Shown here piece by piece: positions 24,596 through 33,169 of a stretch of DNA of 64,000 nt (position 1 is the first letter of the stretch; every line of letters begins with the position of its first letter). The translations under genes and the position numbers were made by a program. The stretch comes from Micropruina glycogenica. Its GTDB lineage: Bacteria; Actinomycetota; Actinomycetes; Propionibacteriales; Propionibacteriaceae. Under the pieces are notes generated by a model. It was not told the DNA's origin, did not search any database, and saw nothing but the letters and a program-made list of their open reading frames with translations. Location of the stretch: NCBI RefSeq assembly GCF_039524395.1, contig NZ_BAAAGO010000001.1, one strand, 5' to 3'.

Positions 24596-24643
24596 GACAG
24601 TGTGAGTTTGGGCGTCGTCTGCAATACCCGAACTCACACTGTC
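24596..24643. terminator. Bidirectional terminator hairpin
   Basis: GACAGTGTGAGTTTGGG (24596-24612) pairs with CCCGAACTCACACTGTC (24627-24643), 17 pairs with one G-U and a 14-base loop. It lies between the ends of the thiamine operon and the convergent membrane-protein gene, whose stop codon is inside the right arm. Confidence 0.8.
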
Positions 24644-25994
24644 TTTGGAGCGTCCCCGGTCACCGGCTCCGTACGCCACAACAGGGTGGCCAGCAGCAGC
24701 ACCAGCGCGGCGATCACCACGGTGAAGACGATCAGAAAGACGTTCAGCGGACGGTTCGCCCACAGCACCAGCACCGCGACGACCGCCACACCGGCCCGCA
24801 CCCACACCCGCGCGGTGTACAGCCAGTGGCCGAACCGTCCGGTGTCGAGGCCGTAACCGTCACGGGTGCGGCGCATCGACGCGGTGGCCGCACCCCAGCC
24901 GCCGCGCACCCGCGTGGCGGTGCGTGACCGGCCACCCACCCAGGCGATCAGGGCGATCACCACGCCCAGTGCGAGCAGGCCGTACGCGACGTCGTTCAGC
25001 CCGGTGGTCGCCATGGCGTACAGCAGGTTCAGCACGTCGGCCGGCATCACGGTGGCGGGCACGGCGGTCGGCAGCAGCGCGTGAGCGACGGCCAGCACGA
25101 TCAGCACCGCCCCGGCACCGAGCGCCAGCGCGATGCCCCCACCCACCAGAGCGGCACTGCGGCTGTTGGCGACCAAGACCCCGGCGACCAGCAGGCCGAT
25201 CACCACCCACGGCAGCCAGCCGCTCACCGCCACGGCCAGCAGGTAGTAGCCCTGCACCGCACTCAGTTGAGAGTTGGGCACGAGCACGATGGTGCGCTCG
25301 ATGGCCGGTATGCGTTGAGCGAGCGTGAACCCGCGCGCGATCAGTTCGGCCTTCACCCGTTCGACGATCGGGCCCAACCTGATGCCCAGCCCGTCGTCGG
25401 TGATGGTGGCGAGGGTGGACGGGTCGCCGTTCAGCGCCCCGATCAGTTGGGTGTGACTCGTGCGCAGGGTCTGGTCCCAGGTGGCGGCGAACGCGTCGGA
25501 CGTGATCACCTGCCCGGTCACTCTGGTGATCACACCACGGATGCCTTCGACCGCCGGCTGCCTGAGCAGCCCCAGGGCGGCTGCGGCCGCGCGCCGATCA
25601 CCCACCGCCGACTGCAGGGCGTCCACGGCGTCGCCGACCAGTTGATCGACGTCGACCTGCTGCTCGATGGTGGCCGCCACCTGTTCGGTGAGGTACGCCT
25701 GCACGGCGGAGTCACGAATCACGGGCGAGAAGTTGGCCACGAACGAGTCGGTGTCGATGAGCGTGGTCTTGGCCCAGGTGCCCAGCATCGACACCGGGGC
25801 CAGCAGCCCGGCCAGCACGATCAGCACGGCCGCCAGCAGGCTGCGCCAGCGCTTCTTGGCAGGCGGGGCCGGGGTGGTGTCGAGGGCCGCGGTCAAACTG
25901 CTGGTTGGTGGCTTCGAGTTCGGCCACGCGGCGCTGCAAGTCGGTCACTTCGACGCCGTCGCCGGCGCTGTGCTGGGGGGGTCGGCTGGCTCAT
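24634..25994 (-). pseudogene. Coiled-coil plus multi-pass membrane protein, disrupted by two single-base shifts
   Basis: The main frame (24634-25896, from a TTG) encodes about 420 residues: one N-terminal membrane segment, a roughly 150-residue extracytoplasmic region (WAKTTLIDTDSFVANF onward) and about five C-terminal membrane segments, a layout seen in actinobacterial integral membrane proteins of unknown function. Related proteins begin with a short coiled coil. Here that part, VTDLQRRVAELEATNQQ, lies in another frame and would rejoin LTAALDTTPAPP if one A of 25895-25897 were absent. A good start, ATG 25994 with GAGG, is again out of frame by one base at a run of seven G (25975-25981). Either a recent pseudogene, with translation perhaps from GTG 25948 or TTG 25896, or homopolymer errors. 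Confidence 0.75.
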
Positions 25995-26141
25995 GCGGTG
26001 CCTCGTGTTCAGGGGGGAACCTACGCAACGCGTCCAGTGTCGCCGATCGGGCCGTCTCGTCGCAGCAACTTCGCTGGCTCGGCGGCGCCGGAATGTGCTG
26101 CGGCTTCGGGTGAATGGCCCGAATCAGCGCGAGGACGCCAC

Positions 26142-26279
26142 CTACCGCAGTGTGCGGCCCGGGCCGGTGAGTCCGGTGCCGGTCACTCGCCCGGCAGCGT
26201 CGAGCAGAAGGCCGGCGTAGCCCTCGAGGCTGGTCAGCCACGCGGGGCGTCCGGTTGAGGAATGTTCGAGGGCCCGCAT
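26142..26279 (-). CDS. Possible small ORF of unknown function
   Basis: A 45-codon frame from ATG 26279 encodes MRALEHSSTGRPAWLTSLEG then a YAGLLLDAAGRVTGTGL-like stretch with GC-rich third positions, which gives it a coding look. I recognise no family. It lacks a clear ribosome binding site and could be a remnant. Low confidence. Confidence 0.3.
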   Translation of the reverse strand: MRALEHSSTGRPAWLTSLEGYAGLLLDAAGRVTGTGLTGPGRTLR

Positions 26280-26290
26280 ACGTTACCCTA

Positions 26291-26309
26291 TATACCCCCA
26301 GGGGGTATA
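26291..26309. promoter_or_regulatory. CsoR-type copper operator
   Basis: TATACCCCCAGGGGGTATA is a perfect 19-base palindrome of the TACCCCC-GGGGGTA type bound by CsoR/RcnR-like metal-sensing repressors. It ends 12 bases before the CopB start, so a copper-free CsoR would block transcription of the ATPase. No csoR gene is in the window. Confidence 0.85.
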
Positions 26310-26321
26310 AAGGGAGTGATG

Positions 26322-28412
26322 ATGGACGTATACGAGTCGATGCACCCTGCGACACCGCCCGAGGCCGCGCCGGCACACGCGTCGGGTCAGCACGGGCACG
26401 CGAACCACGCGCACGACCAGCACGCCGGGCACCCAGGTGCCGGCGGTCACGCAGGTCACGGCGATCACGTGGCGCAGTTTCGCAGGCTGTTCTGGTGGTC
26501 GCTGGTGCCGGCGGTGCCGGTGGTGGCGCTGTCGCCGATGTTCGCCATGGTGATCGGCTACTCAGTGCCCACCGAGGGACTGCTGGCCCGGGTGCCCGCC
26601 CTGCTGGGCACGGTGCTGTATGCGTGGAGCGGCTGGCCGTTCCTGTCGGGGGCCGTCGGCGAACTGCGCGGGCGACGTCCGGGCATGATGACGCTGATCG
26701 CGCTCGCCATCACGGTGGCCTTCGTGGCCAGTTGGGGCGCCACGCTGGGCCTGTTGGCGCACACGTTGGAGTTTTGGTGGGAGCTCGCCCTGCTGATCGT
26801 GATCATGCTGCTCGGCCATTGGCTCGAGATGCGGTCGCTGGCGCAGACCTCCAACGCTCTGGATTCGCTCGCGGCACTGTTGCCAGACGTGGCCGAGGTG
26901 GTGCGCGGCGACTCGATCGAACAGGTGTCGCCGGCCGACCTGGCTGTCGGTGACGTGGTGCTGGTGCGGCCCGGGGCGTCGGTGCCCGCCGACGGCACGA
27001 TCGTCGACGGCGAAGCCGAGTTCGACGAGTCGATGGTGACCGGCGAGTCGCGCACCGTTCGCCACGGATCGGGCGACGCGGTCACAGCAGGCACGGTGTC
27101 GACCGACTCGGCCGTTCGGGTCGAGGTGACCGCCACCGGCGACGACACCGCCCTGGCCGGCATCAGGCGACTGGTCGAGCAGGCCCAGGCGTCGACCTCA
27201 AAGGCTCAGTTGCTGGCCGACCGGGCGGCCGCGTGGCTGTTCTGGTTCGCCCTCGGTGCGGCGGTGATCACCGGCGCGGTGTGGTCGTGGCTCGGTGAGC
27301 CGCAAGAGGCCGTGGTGCGGGTGATCACGGTGTTGGTGATCGCCTGCCCGCACGCACTCGGGCTGGCCATTCCGCTGGTGACGGCGATCGCCACGGAGCG
27401 CGCGGCCCGGGCGGGTATTCTGGTCAAAGATCGCTTGGCGCTCGAACGTATGCGCACGATCACCACCGTGGTGTTCGACAAGACCGGCACGCTGACGTTG
27501 GGGCGTCCGGGGCTGGTGGGGGTGCAGGTCGTCGCCGACTCGGGCCTCGACGAAGACGGGCTGCTGGCACTGGCGGCCGCTGCCGAGGCCGACAGCGAGC
27601 ACCCGCTGGCCCGGTCGATCGTGACGGCGGCGACCGAGCGCGGGTTGGCGTTGAGCCCGGCGACCGCCTTTTCGGCCGAGCCCGCCCTGGGCGTGCAGGC
27701 CACGGTGGACGGCGCTCAGGTGCGGGTCGGCGGCCCACGATTGATCGATGAGCTCGGGGTGGCAGACCCGCTGCCCGACTCGGATAACCGTGCGGCGACC
27801 CGGTTGTTCGTGGTGCGCGACGGCGCGGTCGTCGGAGCGCTCGAACTGGCCGACGAAGTGCGTCCGGAGTCTGCCCAGGCGGTCGAAGCGTTGCACGCGA
27901 TGGGCATCAAGGTGGCCATGCTCACCGGCGACGCACGCGGCGTGGCCGAGCAGGTGGCCGGCGAGTTGGGCGTCGACACCGTGCTGGCGCAGGTACGTCC
28001 AGAAGAGAAGTCGGCACGCATCGCCGACTTGCAGCAGGCAGGGCAGCGGGTGGCCATGGTGGGCGACGGCGTGAACGACGCACCGGCGCTGGCCCAGGCA
28101 GACGTGGGGCTGGCGATCGGGGCCGGCACCGACGTGGCGATCGCTTCGGCCGGCGTGATTCTGGCGGGCAACGACCCGCGGCTGGTGATCTCGGTGATCG
28201 AGTTGTCGCGCGCCGCGTACCGCAAGATGCTGCAGAACCTGTGGTGGGCGGCCGGGTACAACCTCGTGTCGGTGCCGTTGGCGGCGGGGGTGTTGGCACC
28301 CGTCGGCATCAGCATGCCGATGGAGGTGGGTGCCCTGCTGATGTCGGCCTCGACGATCCTGGTGGCGCTGAACGCACAACTGCTGCGACGGCTCGATCTC
28401 ACCCCTCGGTAG
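26322..28412 (+). CDS. copB: Copper-translocating P1B-type ATPase, CopB-like
   Basis: A 696-residue P-type ATPase. The cytosolic N-terminus is His-rich (HGHANHAHDQHAGHPGAGGH), and the transport site is CPH (residues 342-344), both marks of the P1B-3 CopB group rather than CPC-type CopA. Also present: TGES, the phosphorylated Asp in DKTGTLT (about 386), SEHPLA (HP motif), GDGVNDAPALAQAD and the C-terminal YNLVSVPLAAGVL helix. It exports copper from the cytoplasm. ATG 26322 is favoured (AGGGAG just upstream); ATG 26319 is the neighbour. The CsoR-type operator predicts induction by copper. Confidence 0.94.
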   Translation: MDVYESMHPATPPEAAPAHASGQHGHANHAHDQHAGHPGAGGHAGHGDHVAQFRRLFWWSLVPAVPVVALSPMFAMVIGYSVPTEGLLARVPALLGTVLYAWSGWPFLSGAVGELRGRRPGMMTLIALAITVAFVASWGATLGLLAHTLEFWWELALLIVIMLLGHWLEMRSLAQTSNALDSLAALLPDVAEVVRGDSIEQVSPADLAVGDVVLVRPGASVPADGTIVDGEAEFDESMVTGESRTVRHGSGDAVTAGTVSTDSAVRVEVTATGDDTALAGIRRLVEQAQASTSKAQLLADRAAAWLFWFALGAAVITGAVWSWLGEPQEAVVRVITVLVIACPHALGLAIPLVTAIATERAARAGILVKDRLALERMRTITTVVFDKTGTLTLGRPGLVGVQVVADSGLDEDGLLALAAAAEADSEHPLARSIVTAATERGLALSPATAFSAEPALGVQATVDGAQVRVGGPRLIDELGVADPLPDSDNRAATRLFVVRDGAVVGALELADEVRPESAQAVEALHAMGIKVAMLTGDARGVAEQVAGELGVDTVLAQVRPEEKSARIADLQQAGQRVAMVGDGVNDAPALAQADVGLAIGAGTDVAIASAGVILAGNDPRLVISVIELSRAAYRKMLQNLWWAAGYNLVSVPLAAGVLAPVGISMPMEVGALLMSASTILVALNAQLLRRLDLTPR

Positions 28413-28422
28413 CCTCGGGTCG

Positions 28423-28889
28423 TGGTTTCGTGCAGACGACATCATTCGGGGACGCCACCGACTTGCCGTAGCCGTCCGCGGTGGCGTTGCGGAACACCAC
28501 CTGGAACAGCTCCTGCGGAGCGACCCGGACGTCGCTGACGTCGAACGGCTGGACATCGACGCGATGCACGACTTCAACGTGACGCTCAAGGACGGGCGCT
28601 ACTTCCGGGTCGAGCGCAAGAACGCCAGCCCAACCCCTTCGCGGACGGCACTCCCAAGGTAGAAGTGCCGAAGACGCGCGCATCGAAGGGCGACCCTGCG
28701 TCTCGCTTCTACGCCGTCGATTCGTTCGATGTCGTGGCTGCCTGCCTGTTCTCGGCCACTGGCAAGTGGGAGTTTCGCTACGGACGCACTGCGACTCTGC
28801 AGCGGCATTAGGACTACGCCGACCGATTGGCACCGATCCAGCGAATCGTTGACCACTGGCCGAACCGCCTGTCAGGTGTCGCCTCTTAG
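28423..28889 (+). pseudogene. Degenerate restriction-endonuclease-like gene
   Basis: One frame reads WFRADDIIRGRHRLAVAV, then HLEQLLRSDPDVADVERLDI and DAMHDFNVTLKDGRYFRVERKNAS; a -1 shift near 28629 continues as PNPFADGTPKVEV, KGDPASRFYAVDSFDVVAACLF and SATGKWEFRYGRTATLQRH, then a TAG at 28809-28811 interrupts before DYADRLAPIQRIVDHWP. The D...VERKN spacing resembles a PD-(D/E)XK nuclease core with the Glu-x-Lys motif altered to ERK. The conserved-looking text across both defects shows it was once one gene, probably part of a restriction or repair system. The 5' end is lost at the copB boundary. Confidence 0.65.
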
Positions 28890-29033
28890 CTAGACCGCAC
28901 GTCCTGCGCCAGCAGATCGCCCGCCAACGAAGTAGGCACGCACGTCCTCGGCCGCCATAGAACGGTTCGGGTCAGACAGGGTAGCCTCCGCGACCGGGAC
29001 AGCTACCTTGCGCAGCCACCATTCGACCGCCAT
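28890..29033 (-). CDS. Possible small antitoxin-like protein or remnant
   Basis: A 47-codon frame: MAVEWWLRKVAVPVAEATLS then DPNRSMAAEDVRAYFVGGRS. The VPVAEATLSDPNRSMAAEDVRA part resembles the C-terminal helix-loop of small RelB/StbD-like antitoxins (…ADPSRAIPADEVRA…). No toxin gene is next to it. The start is uncertain; the frame is open further upstream to about 29111. Could be a remnant. Confidence 0.3.
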   Translation of the reverse strand: MAVEWWLRKVAVPVAEATLSDPNRSMAAEDVRAYFVGGRSAGAGRAV

Positions 29034-29202
29034 GTGGTTAGACACATCGAGACATTCAGTACCCCCAGGCACCAGCGTAGGTTGTCCCCAACCGGCCCCG
29101 GGGGAAGGCACCCCTCTAGATCTACGCGGTCACTTGTTAAGTTTCCGCGGAGATGAAACGCAGCCCGAATCGACTGTCTCGTCGAGTCAGAGCGGCTTAC
29201 CG

Positions 29203-29280
<78 letters not shown>

Positions 29281-29324
29281 AAGGCCCCGCGGGCCGACGA
29301 GCAGTCTATACGAGTCGCTCGCGA

Positions 29325-30227
29325 TCAGCCATTTGAGTCCGAGGCGGTGAGCGTGAGCACCGTCACCTCGGGCGGGCAGGCGAACCGATACGTGGCGAAC
29401 GGCGAACTGCCCATACCCGCCGACACGTGCAACCAGGAGGTGTGCCCGTCGTGGGCGTGGGTCGAAAGACCCTTGGCGCGAATGGTGTCGAGATCGCAGT
29501 TGGTGACCAGGGCGCCGTAGTAGGGCACACACACCTGACCGCCGTGGGTGTGGCCGGCCAGGATCAGCTCGACGCCGTCGGCGGTCATGGCGTTCAGCAC
29601 GCGCAGGTAGGGGGCGTGGGTGACGCCGATCGAGACGTCCGCCTCGGCCGACGGCGGGCCGGCCACCAGAGCGTAGTCGTCGCGGCCCAGGTGAGCGTCG
29701 TCGGTGCCACGGAACTCGAACGTGATGCCGCGCACCGTGATCAGCGTGCGGCCGCTGTCGACGTCGACCCAGCCGCGTTCGGAGTAGGCCGCCTTCAACT
29801 GCTCGACCGGCAGCGGCTCGTTGCGGTCTGCGCGGCCCTCGGTGGAGCGAATCAGGTACGCCATGGGCGGCCGAAAGGTCGGCGCTTCGTAGTCGTTCGA
29901 GCCCATCACGTAGACGCCGGGCACGTCGCGCAGCCGTCCCCAGGCCCGCATCAAGGGCTCCAGGGACGCCTGCTCGCTCCAGTTGTCGCCGGTGGTCACC
30001 ACCAGGTCGGGCTCGAGCCCGGCCAGCGCGCTGATGAACTCGGTCTTGTAGGCCTGCCGGGCCATCACGTGAATGTCTGACACGTGCAACAGGCGCAGCG
30101 GTGCCGACCCCGGCGGCAGAATCGGCACCCGTTGCCTTCGGACGAGGAAGTGCCTGGCCTCGTAGAAGCCGTAGGCCACGCAGGCCGCGCCAACGGCCGC
30201 CACGCGGCCCAACACGGCTCCGATCAC
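29325..30227 (-). CDS. Calcineurin-like metallophosphoesterase, membrane-anchored
   Basis: A 300-residue YkuE-like phosphoesterase. One N-terminal membrane helix (VLGRVAAVGAACVAYGFYEA) is followed by metal-binding motifs LLHVSDIHV, TTGDNW, GSNDYE (GNHD position), GVTHAP and LAGHTHGGQ. GTG 30227 is the likely start because longer versions run into the end of the PBP gene and are basic and unconserved. It directly follows the PBP gene, as in M. tuberculosis where Rv3683 follows ponA2, so a role in cell-envelope metabolism is plausible. Substrate unknown. Confidence 0.92.
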   Translation of the reverse strand: MIGAVLGRVAAVGAACVAYGFYEARHFLVRRQRVPILPPGSAPLRLLHVSDIHVMARQAYKTEFISALAGLEPDLVVTTGDNWSEQASLEPLMRAWGRLRDVPGVYVMGSNDYEAPTFRPPMAYLIRSTEGRADRNEPLPVEQLKAAYSERGWVDVDSGRTLITVRGITFEFRGTDDAHLGRDDYALVAGPPSAEADVSIGVTHAPYLRVLNAMTADGVELILAGHTHGGQVCVPYYGALVTNCDLDTIRAKGLSTHAHDGHTSWLHVSAGMGSSPFATYRFACPPEVTVLTLTASDSNG

Positions 30228-30237
30228 GGTCGGAAGG

Positions 30238-32628
30238 CTACTTCTTCTTGGTGGGCGACGGGGACGGCTTGGGCGACGCACTACCGTTGTCGTCTTTCTT
30301 GACGTCGTCCTTCGGCTTCTTCACCTTCTTGGGGCCGGCCGAGATGAGAATGCGAATGCTGGTGCCGCGCACAGCCACGCCCGACGGGCTGATGCCGAGG
30401 AACGTGCCCTTGGGCGTGTTGCTCGCGATGGTGTCGGTATAGGACCCGAAGCCCGCATTGAGCAGCACGGTGCGGCAGTTCGAGACGCCCGAGCAGCTCG
30501 GCACGTCCACCTTCTCACCAGCGAGAATGCCGTAGGGCGGATCGACGAAGCCGGGACCCTTCGGGAACTCCTTCAGCGCCGCGGCGAAGGCAGGTTTGAA
30601 GATGCGTGCCCCCGCCTCTTGGCCGGAGAGGCCATACAGGGTGCGGCCGGAGTGCTGCATGCGTGCACCCTTGAGGTAGACCTGCTTGCGATACCCGCTC
30701 CAGTACTTCTTGAACCGGGGATCACTGGAGTAGCTGATCATGCCGCCACCGGCCAGGTTGCGGGTGAATCCGACGGTCCAAATGGCCTTGTTGTCTGGCA
30801 CCGTGCCGGTCTTGCCCGCGATCGTGTAGCCCGAGATTTGTGCCGGACGAGCCGTGCCCGAGCGGAAGGGGCCCTGGAACACCTTGGCCAGGGCGTCGGC
30901 GATGCCCTCGTCGAGAACCCGGCGGCAGTTGGCGTCGGGGGGTTCGATCGCGCCACCGGCAGCGGTCTTGATCGACTTGACGATGACGGGCTCGCAGCGA
31001 ATACCCCGCGCGGCGACGGTGGCGTAGGCGTTCACCAATGAGATCGGCGAAACCTCAACCGCGCCGAGCGTGAACGACGGGTAGTTGCTGTATGTCTTGG
31101 TGAGCGCATCACCCTTGGGGTCGATGGAGGGCTGCAGGCCGAGCGCCTGCGCGATCTTGGTGGCCTCGCACAAGCCTGCTGCAGCCTCGAGTTGCACGAA
31201 GTAGCCGTTCACCGATTTGGTGGCTCCCGTGAATAGGTTGAAGGTGCCACCCACACCCACCACGTTCCAGCGCTTGTTCACCCTGACGGCGCCTTGGCAC
31301 GACTGAAACTTCCAGCCGTTGAAGTCCATCTGCGGCTTGACCTTGATGTTGCCGTACGCCCCGAGTCCGTTCTTCAACGCGGCGGCCGCCACGAACATCT
31401 TGAAGGTCGAACCTGCCTGGTAGCCGGATCCGCCACCCATGCTCTTGCCGACCGCGTAGTTCCAGTAGGTCTGGCTCGTCTTGGTGCCCATCTTCTGGCG
31501 GTTCTGCGCCATGGCGACGATGAGGCCGGTGCCGGGTTGGATCATGACCATCACCGAATCGACGGGGTCGCGCGGGTCGAGGTAGCTGCGAATCGCCTTC
31601 TCGGTCTTGCGCTGCACCTTCGGGTCGATGATCGTGCGAATGGTGAGGCCGCCGCGGTACAGGGCGTTCTCGCGGTCTTCGACGGTGGCGCCGAGGTTGC
31701 TGGATGCGAGCATGGTGCGCTTCACGTAGTCGCAGATGAACGGGAACTCGCTGTTGGCGCAGCCGTGCAGCTTGCTCTTGGGCTTCACCAGCCCCAGCCC
31801 CGTGGCCTTCGCCTCGGCCGCCTCTTGGGCGGTGATCACGCCCACGTCTTTCTGGGCCATGCGGTCGAGCACGTCGTTGCGGCGCTGCTTGGCCACCAGC
31901 GCGAGGCCGCTGGTGCGCGGGTTGGTGCCCACCGGGTTACGCACCATGCCGGCCAGCAAGGCGGCCTGGGGCAGGGTCAGCTTGCTGGCGTGCACGCCGA
32001 AGTAGTTGAGTGCGGCCGCTTCGACGCCGTAGGCGCCGTCGCCGTAATAGGCGATGTTGAGGTAGCGCTCGAGAATCTGGTCTTTGGTGAGCTGCTTTTC
32101 GAGGGCGATCGCGTAGCGCAGCTCTTGAATCTTGCGCGTGATGGTGTTCTCTTGCGCCTTCTGCACGCCGTCGGAGTCACCCCTGGCCTGCGCGGCGCTG
32201 ATCAGCGACATCTTCACGTACTGCTGGGTGAGGGTGGACGCGCCCTGGGTGTTGCCGCGGACCGTGCTGACCAGCGCACGCAGCGTGCCCTGCAGGTCCA
32301 TGGCGCCATGCTCGTAGAAGCGGTGGTCTTCGATCGCGATCTGCGCCTTCTGCATGATCGGGGCGATCTTGTCGAGGGTGACGTACTGCCGGTTCTCGTC
32401 GTAGAAGTTGACCAGCGTCGAGCCGTCGGCCAGCAGCACCTTCGACTTCTGCGCCAGAGGCACCTCGACCAATTCGGCCGGCAGGGCGTCCATGGCCGCT
32501 GCGGTGGACTTGCTGACCTCGGCCGACACACCCGCGGCGGGTACGACGAGCCCCGCGATCAACAAACCGCCGAGCACGCTGACCACGAGAAACATGACCA
32601 GCGAGTAGAGCCTCTTCCCCAAACGCAT
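30238..32628 (-). CDS. ponA: Bifunctional class A penicillin-binding protein (PonA2-like)
   Basis: A 796-residue peptidoglycan polymerase. An N-terminal membrane anchor (LYSLVMFLVVSVLGGLLIAGL) precedes the GT51 transglycosylase domain (IAIEDHRFYEHGAMD with the catalytic Glu, GASTLTQQYVKM, RYLNIAYYGDGAYG). The transpeptidase domain shows AGSTFKMF (active Ser), SVNGYF (SxN) and AGKTGTVPDN (KTG). One PASTA domain (PSCSGVSNCRTVLLNAGFG) and a Lys/Pro-rich tail end the protein. ATG 32628 is chosen; a GTG at 32634 is also possible. Neighbours match the mycobacterial ponA2-whiB4 region. Confidence 0.96.
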   Translation of the reverse strand: MRLGKRLYSLVMFLVVSVLGGLLIAGLVVPAAGVSAEVSKSTAAAMDALPAELVEVPLAQKSKVLLADGSTLVNFYDENRQYVTLDKIAPIMQKAQIAIEDHRFYEHGAMDLQGTLRALVSTVRGNTQGASTLTQQYVKMSLISAAQARGDSDGVQKAQENTITRKIQELRYAIALEKQLTKDQILERYLNIAYYGDGAYGVEAAALNYFGVHASKLTLPQAALLAGMVRNPVGTNPRTSGLALVAKQRRNDVLDRMAQKDVGVITAQEAAEAKATGLGLVKPKSKLHGCANSEFPFICDYVKRTMLASSNLGATVEDRENALYRGGLTIRTIIDPKVQRKTEKAIRSYLDPRDPVDSVMVMIQPGTGLIVAMAQNRQKMGTKTSQTYWNYAVGKSMGGGSGYQAGSTFKMFVAAAALKNGLGAYGNIKVKPQMDFNGWKFQSCQGAVRVNKRWNVVGVGGTFNLFTGATKSVNGYFVQLEAAAGLCEATKIAQALGLQPSIDPKGDALTKTYSNYPSFTLGAVEVSPISLVNAYATVAARGIRCEPVIVKSIKTAAGGAIEPPDANCRRVLDEGIADALAKVFQGPFRSGTARPAQISGYTIAGKTGTVPDNKAIWTVGFTRNLAGGGMISYSSDPRFKKYWSGYRKQVYLKGARMQHSGRTLYGLSGQEAGARIFKPAFAAALKEFPKGPGFVDPPYGILAGEKVDVPSCSGVSNCRTVLLNAGFGSYTDTIASNTPKGTFLGISPSGVAVRGTSIRILISAGPKKVKKPKDDVKKDDNGSASPKPSPSPTKKK

Positions 32629-32810
32629 GGTCACCAGACTACGTGACGCTCAACCTGAGCCCCGTATCGACTCCTGAGAAGGACGTGAACGTTGAGTTGC
32701 GGCCCGCCGAACCCCGTGCCGGGTGGCGGCGCCGACGAGAGATTCGTCGGTTGAGCACCGTGTTGCTGAAGATTCGCCAGGGTTTTCGTTGATTTGCGCG
32801 TACCTCGACT

Positions 32811-32838
32811 TTGCGTGTGCGACGCCAACCACTACAAT
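32811..32838 (+). promoter_or_regulatory. Promoter of the whiB gene
   Basis: TTGCGT (32811-32816) and TACAAT (32833-32838) are separated by 16 bases, giving a start near 32845 and a leader of about 43 bases to the whiB ATG. Confidence 0.6.
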
Positions 32839-32887
32839 CGGTAGTAGCGGTCCGGTGTTCCGATTCCCCCGAAATAGGTGATGACCC

Positions 32888-33169
32888 ATGACAGTCATGG
32901 AGACCGATAGTTGGCCGATGCAGGCCAAGTGTCGGGGCATGCAGGACGACCTGTTCCCCGACGGTGCCGAGCAGAAACGTGCACGCACGATCTGTGCCGG
33001 CTGCCCGGTCAAAGCCATGTGTCTGGCAGAAGCGCTCGACAATCGCATCGAGTGGGGGGTCTGGGGCGGCATGACCGAACGCGAACGCCGCAGGCTGCTG
33101 CGCAAGCACACCGAGATCACGTCGTGGCGGCGGCTATTGCTGCAGCCCCAGCCACAACTCGCTGAGTGA
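32888..33169 (+). CDS. whiB4: WhiB-family Fe-S transcriptional regulator (WhiB4-like)
   Basis: A 93-residue WhiB protein. The four cluster-ligating cysteines are C15, C36, C39 and C45 (AKCRG, TICAGCPVKAMC), followed by the GVWGGMTERERR turn and a basic C-terminus (RRLLLQPQ). WhiB proteins bind a redox- or NO-sensitive 4Fe-4S cluster. Position, divergent from ponA and convergent with ArsA-type ATPases, equals that of M. tuberculosis whiB4 (Rv3681c), a redox regulator, hence the symbol. Its last 36 bases overlap the 3' end of the convergent ATPase gene. Confidence 0.94.
   Translation: MTVMETDSWPMQAKCRGMQDDLFPDGAEQKRARTICAGCPVKAMCLAEALDNRIEWGVWGGMTERERRRLLRKHTEITSWRRLLLQPQPQLAE

Larger units (their letters stand above)
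25995..26321. other. Intergenic region ahead of the copper ATPase
   Basis: About 330 bases. It holds the GAGG ribosome binding site of the disrupted membrane protein, a possible 45-codon reverse-strand frame (26142-26279) and the CsoR-type operator at 26291-26309. Confidence 0.6.

Noticed and set aside
25945..26376. 143-codon reverse-strand frame across the copper operator
   Set aside because: Arg/Pro/Ser-rich composition without domain; it runs through the operator and the start of the membrane-protein gene.
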